64,000 bases of DNA, from the NCBI RefSeq assembly GCF_020179385.1, contig NZ_JAIBLJ010000001.1, positions 124,001-188,000 on the forward strand. The letters are read 5' to 3'. The notes below the pieces were generated by a model. It worked only from the letters and a program-made list of their open reading frames with translations, was not told the origin of the DNA and ran no database searches. Numbering within the stretch: position 1 is the stretch's first letter; each line of letters opens with the position of its first letter. Shown here piece by piece: positions 36,113-44,614 of the stretch. This DNA is from Alkalihalobacillus sp. YIM B00296. Lineage in GTDB: Bacteria; Bacillota; Bacilli; Bacillales; Fictibacillaceae. Position numbers and translations under genes: made by a program.

Positions 36113-36510
36113 ATGGATCTTACCAAAGGTTTTTTAGAAAAGAAATATTGATTGGAAAATATGACAATATCTGAATTAGTAGAGCTTACTGGAAAGACAA
36201 AATATCAAATAAAAGGGGCATTAAGACGTTACGGATTAAGAAAAAACAGTTGAAATTAGGTTCAGAGCAATTTGACAATGAAGAATGGTTATATAATGAA
36301 TACATCATTAAACAGAAGGGTTATACAGTAATTGCCAAACAATGTGGAGTGAGTTACACCACTATACTTGATAGAATACATCATTTTGGATGGGACATAA
36401 GGACTCATCAGGATATAGATAAGGGACTTCCACGAAGAGGTAAAAAACACACTCCCAAATCAATCGCTTTAATTAAAAGTACTCAGAGTGAAAAAGCGTA
36501 TATCAATTAA
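36113..36510 (+). pseudogene. N-terminal (HTH) part of intron 1 homing endonuclease, decayed
   Basis: Frames from 36113 read MDLTKGFLEKKY-stop-LENMTISELVELTGKTKYQIKGALRRYGLRK. They continue after a one-base loss in the A-run near 36241 as QLKLGSEQFDNEEWLYNEYIIKQKGYTVIAKQCGVSYTTILDRIHHFGWD, and end in a different frame from the HNH part. Two helix-turn-helix like segments are visible, of the type that contacts DNA in intron endonucleases. The chain of a stop and two frameshifts suggests the endonuclease is no longer made whole. Confidence 0.65.
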
Positions 36511-36895
36511 GTGCAATTACTGTAAAAAGAACGTTTCTATACGCCATTCTTCTTATAAAAAATCTACTATTCATTTTTGTTCCCAAAACTGTTTCAGAAA
36601 GTATTTATTCATAAACAGGGTTGAGACCAAGGATATTACTGATTCTGCAGCTTATAAAAACTGGCGTCTTAAAGTATACAAAAGAGATGGATATAGATGT
36701 AAAATGCCTGATTGCAACTCTGATTCTCGGAATATTGCTGCACATCACATCTATCCAAAACGTAATTTCCCCAATTTACAATTTGATATCAATAACGGTA
36801 TTACCCTATGTAAAAAATGTCATGAAAAAACCTATGGTAAAGAAATGCAATTTGTCAATGCTCTAGTCCGCGTCATTCAGACAATGAGTGACTAG
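36488..36895 (+). CDS. HNH endonuclease domain encoded in nrdJ intron 1
   Basis: This 135-codon frame (GTG 36488, no RBS) encodes a zinc-ribbon-like CNYCKK...CSQNCF segment and then a complete HNH domain. That domain reads RLKVYKRDGYRCKMPDCNSDSRNIAAHHIYPKRNFPNLQFDINNGITLCKKCHEKTYG, with His-His, Asn and His catalytic or metal ligands. Removing one A from the run at 36490-36494 joins it to the upstream HTH part. It is probably the C-terminal half of a frameshifted homing endonuclease; independent translation is unlikely. Confidence 0.7.
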   Translation: MKKRISIKCNYCKKNVSIRHSSYKKSTIHFCSQNCFRKYLFINRVETKDITDSAAYKNWRLKVYKRDGYRCKMPDCNSDSRNIAAHHIYPKRNFPNLQFDINNGITLCKKCHEKTYGKEMQFVNALVRVIQTMSD

Positions 36896-37193
36896 GAAAT
36901 CGGGTGAATTGCTGAAAAGTCCTTAGAGCCATTCAAGCTACAACGTGACCGGGAACGGTGAGCGTGAATGCTGAAAATTGTTTGGATTGGATAATCAGCA
37001 GCCAAGCACCTATTCAGGTGAAGGTTCAACGACTATCGAAACCTGACAATTAAATTGTCAAGGAAGTAGAGTAGGGGATCTATAAGATCTTCGAAGTGCC
37101 CGGCCCCTAACAGATGATGCTGAGGGTGATGATATAGTCTAGACCGTCTGCATTGTGCAGAGTTCAAGTATCCTGAAAAGGACGGTATAAACG

Positions 37194-37814
37194 TGGCACC
37201 CAGACATTATCGAATTCATCATTTCGAAAATGCAAAACCCTAGAATCCTTAGGTTCCTTGTTGAAAATACAGAAGATGAAACAATCAGGCAGTTAGCGTT
37301 GGATAAACTTAAATTTATACCGTTGACTGAAACAGAACGTGATATGTATCAAAGCATCGTGAATTATAAAGCCATCCCTGGACACGGAGGTTTTACCGAA
37401 AAAGCCATTAAAGAAGCTGAAGAAAAGCTTCAAACCGGTGGTACGTACAGTGTTCATAACTCGGAATTTTTGACCGGTGCAAACATTTCGGTATGCGTAA
37501 CCAAAGAATTCATGGAAGCTGTTGAAAATGATACAGAGTACGAACTTCGATTCCCAGATGTGGAGAATTACACATTTGAAGAAATGCTCGAGTACAACAA
37601 CACATGGCACGAATATGGAGATGTTCGAGAATGGGAAGCTGAAGGGTACGGCATTCGAGTCTATAAACGGATCAAAGCGAGAGAGCTTTGGAACCTGATC
37701 AATATCTGTGCAACTTACTCGGCAGAACCAGGAATCTTCTTTATCGACAATGCCAACGACATGACCAATGCAAAAGCGTACGGACAGAAAGTAGTAGCAA
37801 CGAATCCGTGTGGT
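37194..37814 (+). CDS. nrdJ: Class II ribonucleotide reductase, exon 2
   Basis: This exon encodes residues 275-481: WHPDIIEFIISKMQ, GANISVCVTKEFMEAVEND, the AEPGIFFIDNANDMTN segment and VVATNPCG. The exon ends with the Gly codon GGT (37812-37814) of the catalytic NPCGE loop, in which the Cys forms the thiyl radical. Reading without splicing would give only RVA and a stop after the Gly. Confidence 0.95.
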
Positions 37815-38571
37815 AGAGTAGCTTGATTTGCCTCACGTAAAAAATTGCGGAATGAAGCGGGAACCCTGAGATATGTTAAAGGGACGAAGAATATGAAACA
37901 AAAAACCTGTGTATTGTGTAAAGTTGAAAAACATGTAAAGCATTTTGCAAAAAGAAATGACAGTATTGATGGTTATCGTAAACAATGTAAATCATGTAGA
38001 AAGAAAGCAAGAGCAGAAAGAATGCAAAATGTGGAATATTATCTTAGGCATAGAGCTAATAGTTTAAATGATCCAAATGGGCGGAGAACTGGTAAAGCTG
38101 GAAAAGTTATTAAAAATAGTGAGCCCATTTGTTATAAGAAGATTATTAAACTTTATATAGATAAGCCATTCTGTACTTTCTGTAAAATTAATTTACAACC
38201 TAAGGAGATAGTATTTGATCATGATATTCCCTTATCAAGAGGGGGAGAACATACTATTTCTAATATTAATTTAGTTTGTATTGACTGTAATAGCTTGAAA
38301 ACACAAAAAACAGGTTTTGAATTTAATTTATTTTTAAGGGATTATCTTCGTCGTTTTAAAACTTCCTTTTAACTGGGAATCCGAACCGAAGGCTGAGTGT
38401 AAAAACTTAGTCAGGGGCAGAGCATAGATCGTGAACCTGCGGAAGCAGAATATAATCGATCCACGAGGCCGCAACAATGATGAAAGTTCATTTTTGAAAA
38501 GATATGCCGAACTGCACCGAAAAAGAAGGTGTAGAACTATCGGATAAAAAGCCGGTAGGATAACAAAATTG
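37815..38571 (+). ncRNA. Group I intron 2 in nrdJ (inside the NPCG|E active-site motif)
   Basis: This 757-nt intron lies between GGT (Gly) and GAA (Glu) of the active-site loop. Exon 2 ends in U and the intron ends in G. P1 is visible: exon CGUGUGGU pairs with intron GCCUCACG (about 37830-37837), with the U-G splice-site wobble and one internal U-U mismatch. In the 3' core, AUCG and CGAU (P7) flank a CUGC-GGAA-GCAG hairpin (P8 with a GNRA tetraloop), and GGGAAUCCGAACCGAAGGCUGAG forms the P4-P6 side. The core differs from intron 1, so the two introns were acquired separately. Confidence 0.93.
37893..38372 (+). CDS. HNH homing endonuclease in nrdJ intron 2
   Basis: This encodes a 159-residue intact protein: an N-terminal Cys-rich segment CVLCKVEKHVKHFAKRNDSIDGYRKQCKSC (probable zinc finger) and a basic linker. 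A C-terminal HNH nuclease domain follows, CTFCKINLQPKEIVFDHDIPLSRGGEHTISNINLVCIDCNSLK. ATG 37893 follows AAAGGGACGAAG; the frame opens earlier at 37845. It should cut intronless nrdJ near the NPCGE codons and drive homing. A+T content is visibly higher than in the exons, a sign of separate origin. Confidence 0.85.
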   Translation: MKQKTCVLCKVEKHVKHFAKRNDSIDGYRKQCKSCRKKARAERMQNVEYYLRHRANSLNDPNGRRTGKAGKVIKNSEPICYKKIIKLYIDKPFCTFCKINLQPKEIVFDHDIPLSRGGEHTISNINLVCIDCNSLKTQKTGFEFNLFLRDYLRRFKTSF

Positions 38572-39693
38572 GAACAACCACTCGCACCATATTCTGTCTG
38601 TAACCTGGCTGCAGTCAACTTGGCTAATGTTGCAGACAAAAAATCTAAACGTGTTGATTTTGATAAGTTGAAGCAAACAGTTAAAACTGGTGTCCGAATG
38701 CAAGATAATGTAATCGACGCTACCCCATATTTCTTAGAAAAGAACCGTGAACAAGCTCTTGGAGAGCGACGTGTTGGACTAGGTGTCATGGGTCTTCACG
38801 ATCTCCTCATCTATTGCGAAACGGTTTACGGATCAGAAGAAGGAAACAAACTGATTGATGAAATTTTCGAAACGATTGCAACGACTGCATATCGTGAATC
38901 AATTGAATTAGCAAAAGAAAAAGGAAGCTTTCCATTTTTAGTTGGTAAGACAGAAGAAGAAACGAAAGAATTACGGCAAGCCTTCATCAATACAGGGTAT
39001 ATGAAGAAGATGCCAGAAGATATCCGCGAGGGTATTTTGGAACATGGAATTCGTAATTCACACTTGTTGACTGTAGCTCCTACTGGAAGTACTGGTACTA
39101 TGGTCGGAGTTAGTACAGGATTAGAGCCTTACTTCTCATTCTCTTATTTCAGAAGTGGACGACTAGGTAAGTTCATTGAGGTGAAGGCAGATATCGTGAA
39201 CGAATACTTGTCACGAAATCCTGAAGCGGATGCTGAAAAGTTGCCGGATTGGTTCATTTCCGCAATGGATCTGAAGCCAGAAGCACATGCTGATACCCAA
39301 TGTGTCATCCAAAACTGGATTGACAGTTCAATCAGTAAAACCGTCAATGCACCGAAAGGTTATGCAGTAGAGCAAGTACAAGCGGTTTACGAGCGTTTGT
39401 ATAATGGCGGTGCGAAAGGCGGTACTGTCTATGTCGATGGCAGCCGTGACTCGCAGGTATTGACGTTGAAAGCTGAAGAAAATACGTTCGATGATGATTC
39501 TGTTGTAACAAAGACAGAAGAAAAGAAGAAAGTCGTACTTGTGGATACGATCTCTGACCTTCGCTCAACAGATGTCACGATTGGAAATGAAGTAGGAAAC
39601 ACATGTCCAGTCTGCCGTAAAGGCAAAGTAAAAGAAATCGGCGGATGTAACACTTGTACAAACTGTAACGCACAATTGAAATGCGGAATTTAA
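38572..39693 (+). CDS. nrdJ: Class II ribonucleotide reductase, exon 3
   Basis: This exon encodes residues 482-854 from the catalytic Glu (EQPLAPYSVCNLAAVNL) on. The barrel segments RVGLGVMGLHDLL and LLTVAPTGSTGTMVGVSTGLEPYFSF follow, and the C-terminal Cys-rich tail CPVCRKGKVKEIGGCNTCTNCNAQLKCG supplies the redox or zinc-binding cysteines. The frame is continuous with exon 2 after removal of the intron. A strong terminator follows. Confidence 0.95.
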   Translation, partial: EQPLAPYSVCNLAAVNLANVADKKSKRVDFDKLKQTVKTGVRMQDNVIDATPYFLEKNREQALGERRVGLGVMGLHDLLIYCETVYGSEEGNKLIDEIFETIATTAYRESIELAKEKGSFPFLVGKTEEETKELRQAFINTGYMKKMPEDIREGILEHGIRNSHLLTVAPTGSTGTMVGVSTGLEPYFSFSYFRSGRLGKFIEVKADIVNEYLSRNPEADAEKLPDWFISAMDLKPEAHADTQCVIQNWIDSSISKTVNAPKGYAVEQVQAVYERLYNGGAKGGTVYVDGSRDSQVLTLKAEENTFDDDSVVTKTEEKKKVVLVDTISDLRSTDVTIGNEVGNTCPVCRKGKVKEIGGCNTCTNCNAQLKCGI

Positions 39694-39707
39694 GTTGAAT
39701 AATTGAT

Positions 39708-39750
39708 GAGAGTGACCCAGTAATCTATTGAGGTTACTCTCTTTTTTTTA
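39708..39750 (+). terminator. Terminator after nrdJ
   Basis: GAGAGTGACC (39708-39717) pairs with GGTTACTCTC (39732-39741), followed by eight T. Confidence 0.9.
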
Positions 39751-39802
39751 CTTACGAACGAGTAAGTGAATTGAATGGTTGTATTCTTATTGATGTTTTG
39801 AG

Positions 39803-41056
39803 TCAGCCCATTTTTACATTTTTAGGTGCATAAATGCTCACTACCTTGCTCCAATCCCACTTTTCATAAAAGTCCTCTCCTTGGTCAATATTTGTAATCC
39901 ACACCTTTGAATTTCTTCCGTTCCCATCAGCTATCCATACGTCGCTTTTCTCGCGGTTGTTACGGACCCATGCGAGTTGGTTTGACTCAGGTACATAGTA
40001 TGGATTGAAATCACCATAACCTTCTTCAGGGCTAGTGATCTTTTTTTGCTCTTTGCTTTCCAAGTCAATCTGATACAAAGTCGGCAATGGCCGTTCTGTT
40101 GGATTATTTGACCATTCACTTTCCTTTGAACGGGCAACCGTAATCACAACATCATTATGCCAGGTGAAATCTCTATCCACATATCCATCCGGTGTCAGTG
40201 TTCCCATACTTGCCGTCGGAAGCTCTTTTACTTTTAAGAACTTATTCATAATCGACATGCGATTGATTCCGCCGATATATGCTAACAGATTACGTCTTGG
40301 AGCCCAATGGAACCAGTTTGGTTCATTCAGCATTTGGTCGAGTTTGATCAAGTGTTTTCCATCAGAAGAGAGCACATACAAAAGGTTGGAATCTGCTGAT
40401 AATGAAGCTGTCGGATATTTTATAAAAGAAATCCATTTTCCATCTGGGGACCATTTGAAGATACTTGTCCCAATCCCAAAGTCTTCACTTTCGAGTGAAT
40501 GGGCAGGTAACGTGAAGAAAGGTGATTTTTCGATCTGACTGTCCTTCAATGTGATTTGGTTGAAATCAATATCCGTCCAGCCATCAGGAGTGAGTTCTGA
40601 ATTGGTCGAAGTTAAGAAACCTTTCCCATCCGGCAGCCATGAGTAATTTCCGACTTCAGAAGCTATCCTTTTAGTTTTCTCGCTGAATACATTTTTCACA
40701 TACAAGCGTTCACCTTCCTGAAACGCGAGACTGTTCTGGTTAGGAGCCCACTGTATGTTGGAAGGTTCGCCTATAAAAACTGATTCCTTTTTCTCAGAAT
40801 GTAGATTGTACAACCAAACCTTTTTCTTATCTTGATTCTCTTCGAAATAAGCTAGCCATTTTCCATCAGATGACCATCGAGGACTTGCTACTCTTTTCCC
40901 TTTTGTCACCTGTTTTTCATCATTGCCTTCTTTTATCCAAAGATCCCCATCTCTTATGAATGCTGCTTTTAAGAAGGAGTGCGTTTCCCCGATTGCTGTC
41001 TCAGGGATTAAGAAACCTACTAGGACGCATAAGACCACTGTTGATAACCTTTTCAA
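39803..41056 (-). CDS. TolB-like beta-propeller secreted protein
   Basis: This encodes a 417-residue protein with a signal peptide (KRLSTVVLCVLVGFLIPETAIGE) and several WD40-like/PD40 blades: ASPRWSSDGKWLAYFEE, IQWAPNQNSLAFQ, YSWLPDGKGFLTST, FKWSPDGKWISFIKY, FHWAPRRNLLAYIGG. It is likely to form a six-bladed propeller outside the membrane; its partner is unknown. TTG 41056 is the likely start since CAGGAGGTAA is eight bases upstream. The longer frame from 41101 would bury the signal peptide. It is divergent from splB. Confidence 0.7.
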   Translation of the reverse strand: MKRLSTVVLCVLVGFLIPETAIGETHSFLKAAFIRDGDLWIKEGNDEKQVTKGKRVASPRWSSDGKWLAYFEENQDKKKVWLYNLHSEKKESVFIGEPSNIQWAPNQNSLAFQEGERLYVKNVFSEKTKRIASEVGNYSWLPDGKGFLTSTNSELTPDGWTDIDFNQITLKDSQIEKSPFFTLPAHSLESEDFGIGTSIFKWSPDGKWISFIKYPTASLSADSNLLYVLSSDGKHLIKLDQMLNEPNWFHWAPRRNLLAYIGGINRMSIMNKFLKVKELPTASMGTLTPDGYVDRDFTWHNDVVITVARSKESEWSNNPTERPLPTLYQIDLESKEQKKITSPEEGYGDFNPYYVPESNQLAWVRNNREKSDVWIADGNGRNSKVWITNIDQGEDFYEKWDWSKVVSIYAPKNVKMG

Positions 41057-41205
41057 GACGATTACCTCCTGATTTGAAGCTTTAATGTAGTTTGTGATCA
41101 CGAACGGTTACACATGCTTACTTCTTTTTTCCTGCTGATGGATTGCCATTTAATACATAGGTGGAAATAAACGGTCTTGACCATAATAAGGGGGAGGTGA
41201 TTTAC

Positions 41206-42210
41206 TTGAAACCCTTCGTTCCGCAATTAGTGTATATCGAACCGAAAGCTCTCGAATTCGAACAAGGCCGGATTCTTAAAGATAAATTCGAGAAAATGGG
41301 GCTCGAAATCCGTGAGACCACTTCCCATAACCAGGTGCGCAACCTGCCCGGTAATAATGAACTCCAAAAGTACAAGAATGCCAAATCCACTCTTGTCATC
41401 GGAATACGGAAAAAACCATCAGCCGAATATGCGATTCCTCTCGCGACAGGCTGTATAGGTCATTGCCATTATTGCTACTTACAGATGACATTAGGGAGCA
41501 AACCGTACATCCGCACATACGTCAACCTTGATGAAATTTTTCAACAGGCACAGAAATATATCGATGAGCATAAACCAGAAATAACAAGGTTCGAAGCATC
41601 GTGTAAATCGGACATTGTCGGGATTGATCATTTAACACACTCATTGAGAAAAACGATTGAATTCATCGGTCAGACGGAACTCGGAAGTCTAAGATTCACG
41701 ACGAAATATCAACATGTTGATCATCTTCTAGATGCATCCCATAACGAAAATACAAGGTTTCGTTTCAGTGTGAACAGCCAATGGGTAATCAAAAATTTTG
41801 AAATGGCAACCTCTTCATTAAGAAAACGGTTAGAAGCAGCTAAAAAAGTCGTTGAAGCGGGTTATCCTTTAGGTTTTGTCGTAGCTCCGCTATATCTACA
41901 CGACGATTGGCAAGAAGGGTATAAGGAAATGTTCGATGAAATCAACAACACAATTCCGAGTAAACATTTTTCGAACATCACGTTTGAGTTGATTCAACAC
42001 CGCTTCACCAAGCCTGCGAAAAAAGTCATCCAAAAACGATACCCGAAAAGTAAGCTTGAAATGGATGAAGAAAAGCGGAAGTACAAATGGGGTCGGTATG
42101 GTATAGGTAAGTATGTATATCAAAAGGATGAGGCCCAAGAGTTGAGGGAGACGATCGAAAATTACATCCATCAATACTTTCCGGAAGCCCGGATCGAGTA
42201 CTTCACTTAA
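41206..42210 (+). CDS. splB: Spore photoproduct lyase
   Basis: This encodes a 334-residue radical SAM enzyme that reverses the spore photoproduct (5-thyminyl-5,6-dihydrothymine) in germinating spores. The 4Fe-4S motif is Cys83-Cys87-Cys90 (TGCIGHCHYC), and Cys133 in FEASCKSD matches the H-atom donor Cys. The end reads RRYKWGRYGIGKY-like and IEYFT. TTG 41206 with GGGGGAGGTGA upstream is preferred to the earlier frame start at 41161. The segment before the Fe-S site (IRKKPSAEYAIP) seems several residues shorter than in B. subtilis as I recall it. No splA is upstream. Confidence 0.95.
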   Translation: MKPFVPQLVYIEPKALEFEQGRILKDKFEKMGLEIRETTSHNQVRNLPGNNELQKYKNAKSTLVIGIRKKPSAEYAIPLATGCIGHCHYCYLQMTLGSKPYIRTYVNLDEIFQQAQKYIDEHKPEITRFEASCKSDIVGIDHLTHSLRKTIEFIGQTELGSLRFTTKYQHVDHLLDASHNENTRFRFSVNSQWVIKNFEMATSSLRKRLEAAKKVVEAGYPLGFVVAPLYLHDDWQEGYKEMFDEINNTIPSKHFSNITFELIQHRFTKPAKKVIQKRYPKSKLEMDEEKRKYKWGRYGIGKYVYQKDEAQELRETIENYIHQYFPEARIEYFT

Positions 42211-42343
42211 GACAAGCTCCCACAATTGCTTGACTCAATCAAGACACCGAGAATGCTTGTCACTTGTAAATTATTATTGTATCCTTTTAGTATGCTTTGA
42301 TTTTGTATAACCTACAAAATCAGCGGTATTGGAGGGGAAGAAC

Positions 42344-42778
42344 ATGCCAACTCCAAGTATGGAGGATTATATTGAACGTATATACCAATTGATTGATGAA
42401 AAAGGATACGCAAGGGTTTCAGATATTGCAGAAGCACTGGAAGTTCACCCATCATCGGTTACGAAAATGGTACAGAAACTTGATAAAGGCAAATATGTCG
42501 TTTATGAAAAATATCGTGGGTTCGTACTGACACCGAATGGTAAGAAACTTGGAAAACGTCTTGTATATCGACATGAACTTTTGGAAGATTTCCTGAAAGT
42601 CATCGGAGTGGATCAAGAAAACATTTACGAAGATGTTGAAGGAATTGAACATCATTTGAGCTGGAATGCAATTGACCGCATCGGGGATTTGGTACAATAT
42701 TTCGATGAAGATACGTCCCGGATTGATGGGCTACGGGAAATTCAACGTAAAAATGAAGAAGAACAGGAACAATCATGA
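42344..42778 (+). CDS. mntR: Manganese-dependent transcriptional regulator MntR
   Basis: This encodes a 144-residue DtxR-family repressor of Mn uptake genes. The winged helix [23 protein letters not shown] is followed by the dimer domain. All metal ligands of B. subtilis MntR are present at the same numbers (Asp8, Glu11, His77, Glu99, Glu102, His103) when ATG 42344 is used, which also has GGAGGGGAAG upstream; this supports that start over the frame opening at 42329. In B. subtilis mntR follows lipM directly; here nrdJ and splB intervene. Confidence 0.96.
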   Translation: MPTPSMEDYIERIYQLIDEKGYARVSDIAEALEVHPSSVTKMVQKLDKGKYVVYEKYRGFVLTPNGKKLGKRLVYRHELLEDFLKVIGVDQENIYEDVEGIEHHLSWNAIDRIGDLVQYFDEDTSRIDGLREIQRKNEEEQEQS

Positions 42779-42802
42779 CCTTGTGTTGTGGTTGTTTTTT
42801 AT
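42768..42802 (+). terminator. Terminator overlapping the mntR stop
   Basis: AACAATCA (42768-42775) pairs with TGGTTGTT (42789-42796), followed by a T-run; the stop codon TGA is inside the loop. Confidence 0.7.
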
Positions 42803-42861
42803 TTTGGGCTGTTTTCGTATAGATGGTTGTTTTACAATTTGAAATGATAATCGCTTTCCGC

Positions 42862-43175
42862 GGGTAAATACTTCGAACTAAATCAATGTGTCGACCGCCA
42901 CAGGAGGACTGAAGTGATCCAAGTGGTTGGACGTTGGAGCTAGACATCAAGAAAAGCGCAAACGTCCCGAAGGGCACTGGAAGTCCGACGAGGAGGCTGT
43001 CGACCCCCACAGGAAGTCTGAAGTGATTCAAGTGACTGGGCGTTGAGCTAGACATCATTTCTCTGAATTAGCCTGCTTCGGCAAGCCCGATTAGCTTGCT
43101 TTCCCGCAAGAGTCTCCCATATTTCCAGTTTTTATCTCCTTATCAGCATTCAATTAGCAACCATTTTTAGAAAAC
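42862..43175 (-). repeat. Dispersed Bacillaceae intergenic repeat, locus 3 (inverted, two cores plus long flank)
   Basis: Read on the minus strand, one core runs from about 43054 to 42955 and a second from about 42953 to 42862. They are preceded by the flank 43175-43055, which matches 25389-25508. The second core contains the GACACATTGATTTAGTTCG variant also found at 48680-49200. No gene is visible between mntR and yqhO. Confidence 0.85.
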
Positions 43176-43266
43176 AGCTTAATTTTTTCAACCTCACTCC
43201 TTCGATGCTGGATGGATGAATTCTCTCATCTATTCAGTCATATATAAAATGGAGAGGGGTGAAACG

Positions 43267-44199
43267 ATGGATGTAGATGGCGTATTCTCAGGCGGTGGTG
43301 TAAGAGCGATCGCATTTATTGGAGCCTTGAAAGCAGCGGAGCGGAAAGGTATCACATTTAACAGAACAGCCGGGACGAGTGCTGGGGCTATTTTCGCGGC
43401 GCTAGTGGCAGCAGGATATAAAGCAGATGAAATCAAGTCGTTACTCCATGAAGTGGATATTAGAGAATTTCTTGATCCAAGAAGGCTGTCTGTAGCTTTT
43501 CCTTTCACAAAATGGCTAATGTTGTACTGGAAATTGGGTCTCTATAAAGGGAAGCGGTTGGAGCTGTGGGTGGAAGAGGTACTTACTGCCAAGAGAATAA
43601 AAACTTTCGGTGATCTTCCTGAAGGCTCCCTGAAAATCATCGCTTCTGATATTACGAATGGGCGTCTTATCGTTTTGCCGGATGATTTAGAACGATATGG
43701 TATTTTACCGGAACGCTTCAAAATTTCAAAAGCTGTCAGGATGAGTGCGAGTATTCCTTATTTTTTCGATCCGATGAAATTGTATGACGCAACGGGTAAG
43801 AAGAACATCATCGTGGATGGTGGAGTATTAAGTAATTTTCCGATTTGGTTATTCCAGGATGGGAATTCGGAGATCACGCGGCCGACACTCGGCTTTCAGT
43901 TGAAGCCTTCACAGTTCGCGCAAAAACCGAATAATGTCAAGAATGCAATTTCTTTATTTCATGGGCTGTTCGATACGATGATGGATGCCCATGATGCTAG
44001 GCACATTTCGACAGCACACAGCGCTGATATCGTTTTTATCCCTGTAAAACAAATTTCAATGATTAATTTTGACCTCTCTTCAAAAGTGATTGATGAATTA
44101 ACCAATTTCGGGATAGAAAGTACGGAGAAGTTTTTAAGGAATTGGCGTCATTATCGACCAAAAACAAGTCTTTCAACAAAAAAATCGAGCATCTTATAA
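43267..44199 (+). CDS. yqhO: Patatin-like phospholipase YqhO
   Basis: This encodes a 310-residue patatin-family lipid acyl hydrolase with the Ser-Asp dyad. Oxyanion hole FSGGGVRAIAFIGAL, nucleophile elbow GTSAGAIFAAL and DGGVLSNFP with the catalytic Asp are in order. There is no signal peptide. ATG 43267 follows GAGAGGGGTGA; the frame opens at 43216. It converges on yqhP with overlapping stop codons within one shared terminator hairpin. Natural substrate unknown. Confidence 0.87.
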   Translation: MDVDGVFSGGGVRAIAFIGALKAAERKGITFNRTAGTSAGAIFAALVAAGYKADEIKSLLHEVDIREFLDPRRLSVAFPFTKWLMLYWKLGLYKGKRLELWVEEVLTAKRIKTFGDLPEGSLKIIASDITNGRLIVLPDDLERYGILPERFKISKAVRMSASIPYFFDPMKLYDATGKKNIIVDGGVLSNFPIWLFQDGNSEITRPTLGFQLKPSQFAQKPNNVKNAISLFHGLFDTMMDAHDARHISTAHSADIVFIPVKQISMINFDLSSKVIDELTNFGIESTEKFLRNWRHYRPKTSLSTKKSSIL

Positions 44200-44213
44200 T
44201 GCTCGATTTTTTT
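44181..44213. terminator. Shared bidirectional terminator of yqhO and yqhP
   Basis: AAAATCGAGCAT (44181-44192) and ATGCTCGATTTT (44199-44210) form a perfect stem with a 6-nt loop. The 3' codons of both convergent genes lie inside it. Confidence 0.9.
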
Positions 44214-44595
44214 TCTTCCCTTTTTTTCCTTCTATTACTTTGAAGTTATGATCATTTGTTCGTTTCTTCATTTTCGATAAGGAGGATTTTGTCTTTGGAC
44301 TTGGCTTTACCTTCGACGGTTTTTTCATCGATTTCCCTGGTTGATTCTGATATTTCTGTGCGGAATAGCGAGCCGCCTGCTTGTATTTATTGACATCTTT
44401 ACCGCCACCGCCACCACCACCAAATCGTTTTGCAAGAAATCGTTTATACAAGAAGTAAAAGATCCCACCGACTGCAGCGGCAATCAGCACCATTCGTACA
44501 AGGTACATCGGGTTGGTGATTAAGGTTATCACAAAGCCGAATGCTGCAAGACCAAGTATCAACATGACCAATACGTTGAACTTTCGAAACAACAA
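44194..44595 (-). CDS. yqhP: YqhP (SA1362 family) membrane protein
   Basis: This encodes a 133-residue protein with two N-terminal membrane segments (about 8-27 and 32-51), a Gly-rich linker (seven Gly in a row) and a strongly basic Lys/Ser/Pro tail. This matches the YqhP/SA1362 family of unknown function. Start TTG 44595 has AAGGAGGTGA at good distance. It is encoded directly downstream of yqhQ. Confidence 0.78.
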   Translation of the reverse strand: MLFRKFNVLVMLILGLAAFGFVITLITNPMYLVRMVLIAAAVGGIFYFLYKRFLAKRFGGGGGGGKDVNKYKQAARYSAQKYQNQPGKSMKKPSKVKPSPKTKSSLSKMKKRTNDHNFKVIEGKKGKKKNRAL

Positions 44596-44614
44596 GACTC
44601 ACCTCCTTAAAAAA

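Larger units (their letters stand above)
36049..37193 (+). ncRNA. Group I intron 1 in nrdJ
   Basis: This 1145-nt intron splits Asp274 and Trp275. Exon 1 ends in U and the intron ends in G, as group I splicing requires. The 3' part has the catalytic core: AAUCAGCAGCCAAGC (P/Q region, about 37000-37014) and GGUUCAACGACUA. GACUA (37031-37035) pairs with UAGUC (37135-37139) to form P7, within GAUGAUAUAGUCUAGACC. The endonuclease coding region lies upstream of the core. A P1 helix is not obvious close to the 5' end; GUCC at 36919-36922 could pair with GGAU of the exon, which would put the ORF in the P1 loop. Confidence 0.93.

Noticed and set aside
36049-38571. Inteins or plain frameshifts as explanation for split nrdJ
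   Set aside because: Exons are separated by in-frame stops and noncoding core sequence, with U/G splice-site bases and P7 pairing, which fits group I introns; no intein blocks are present.
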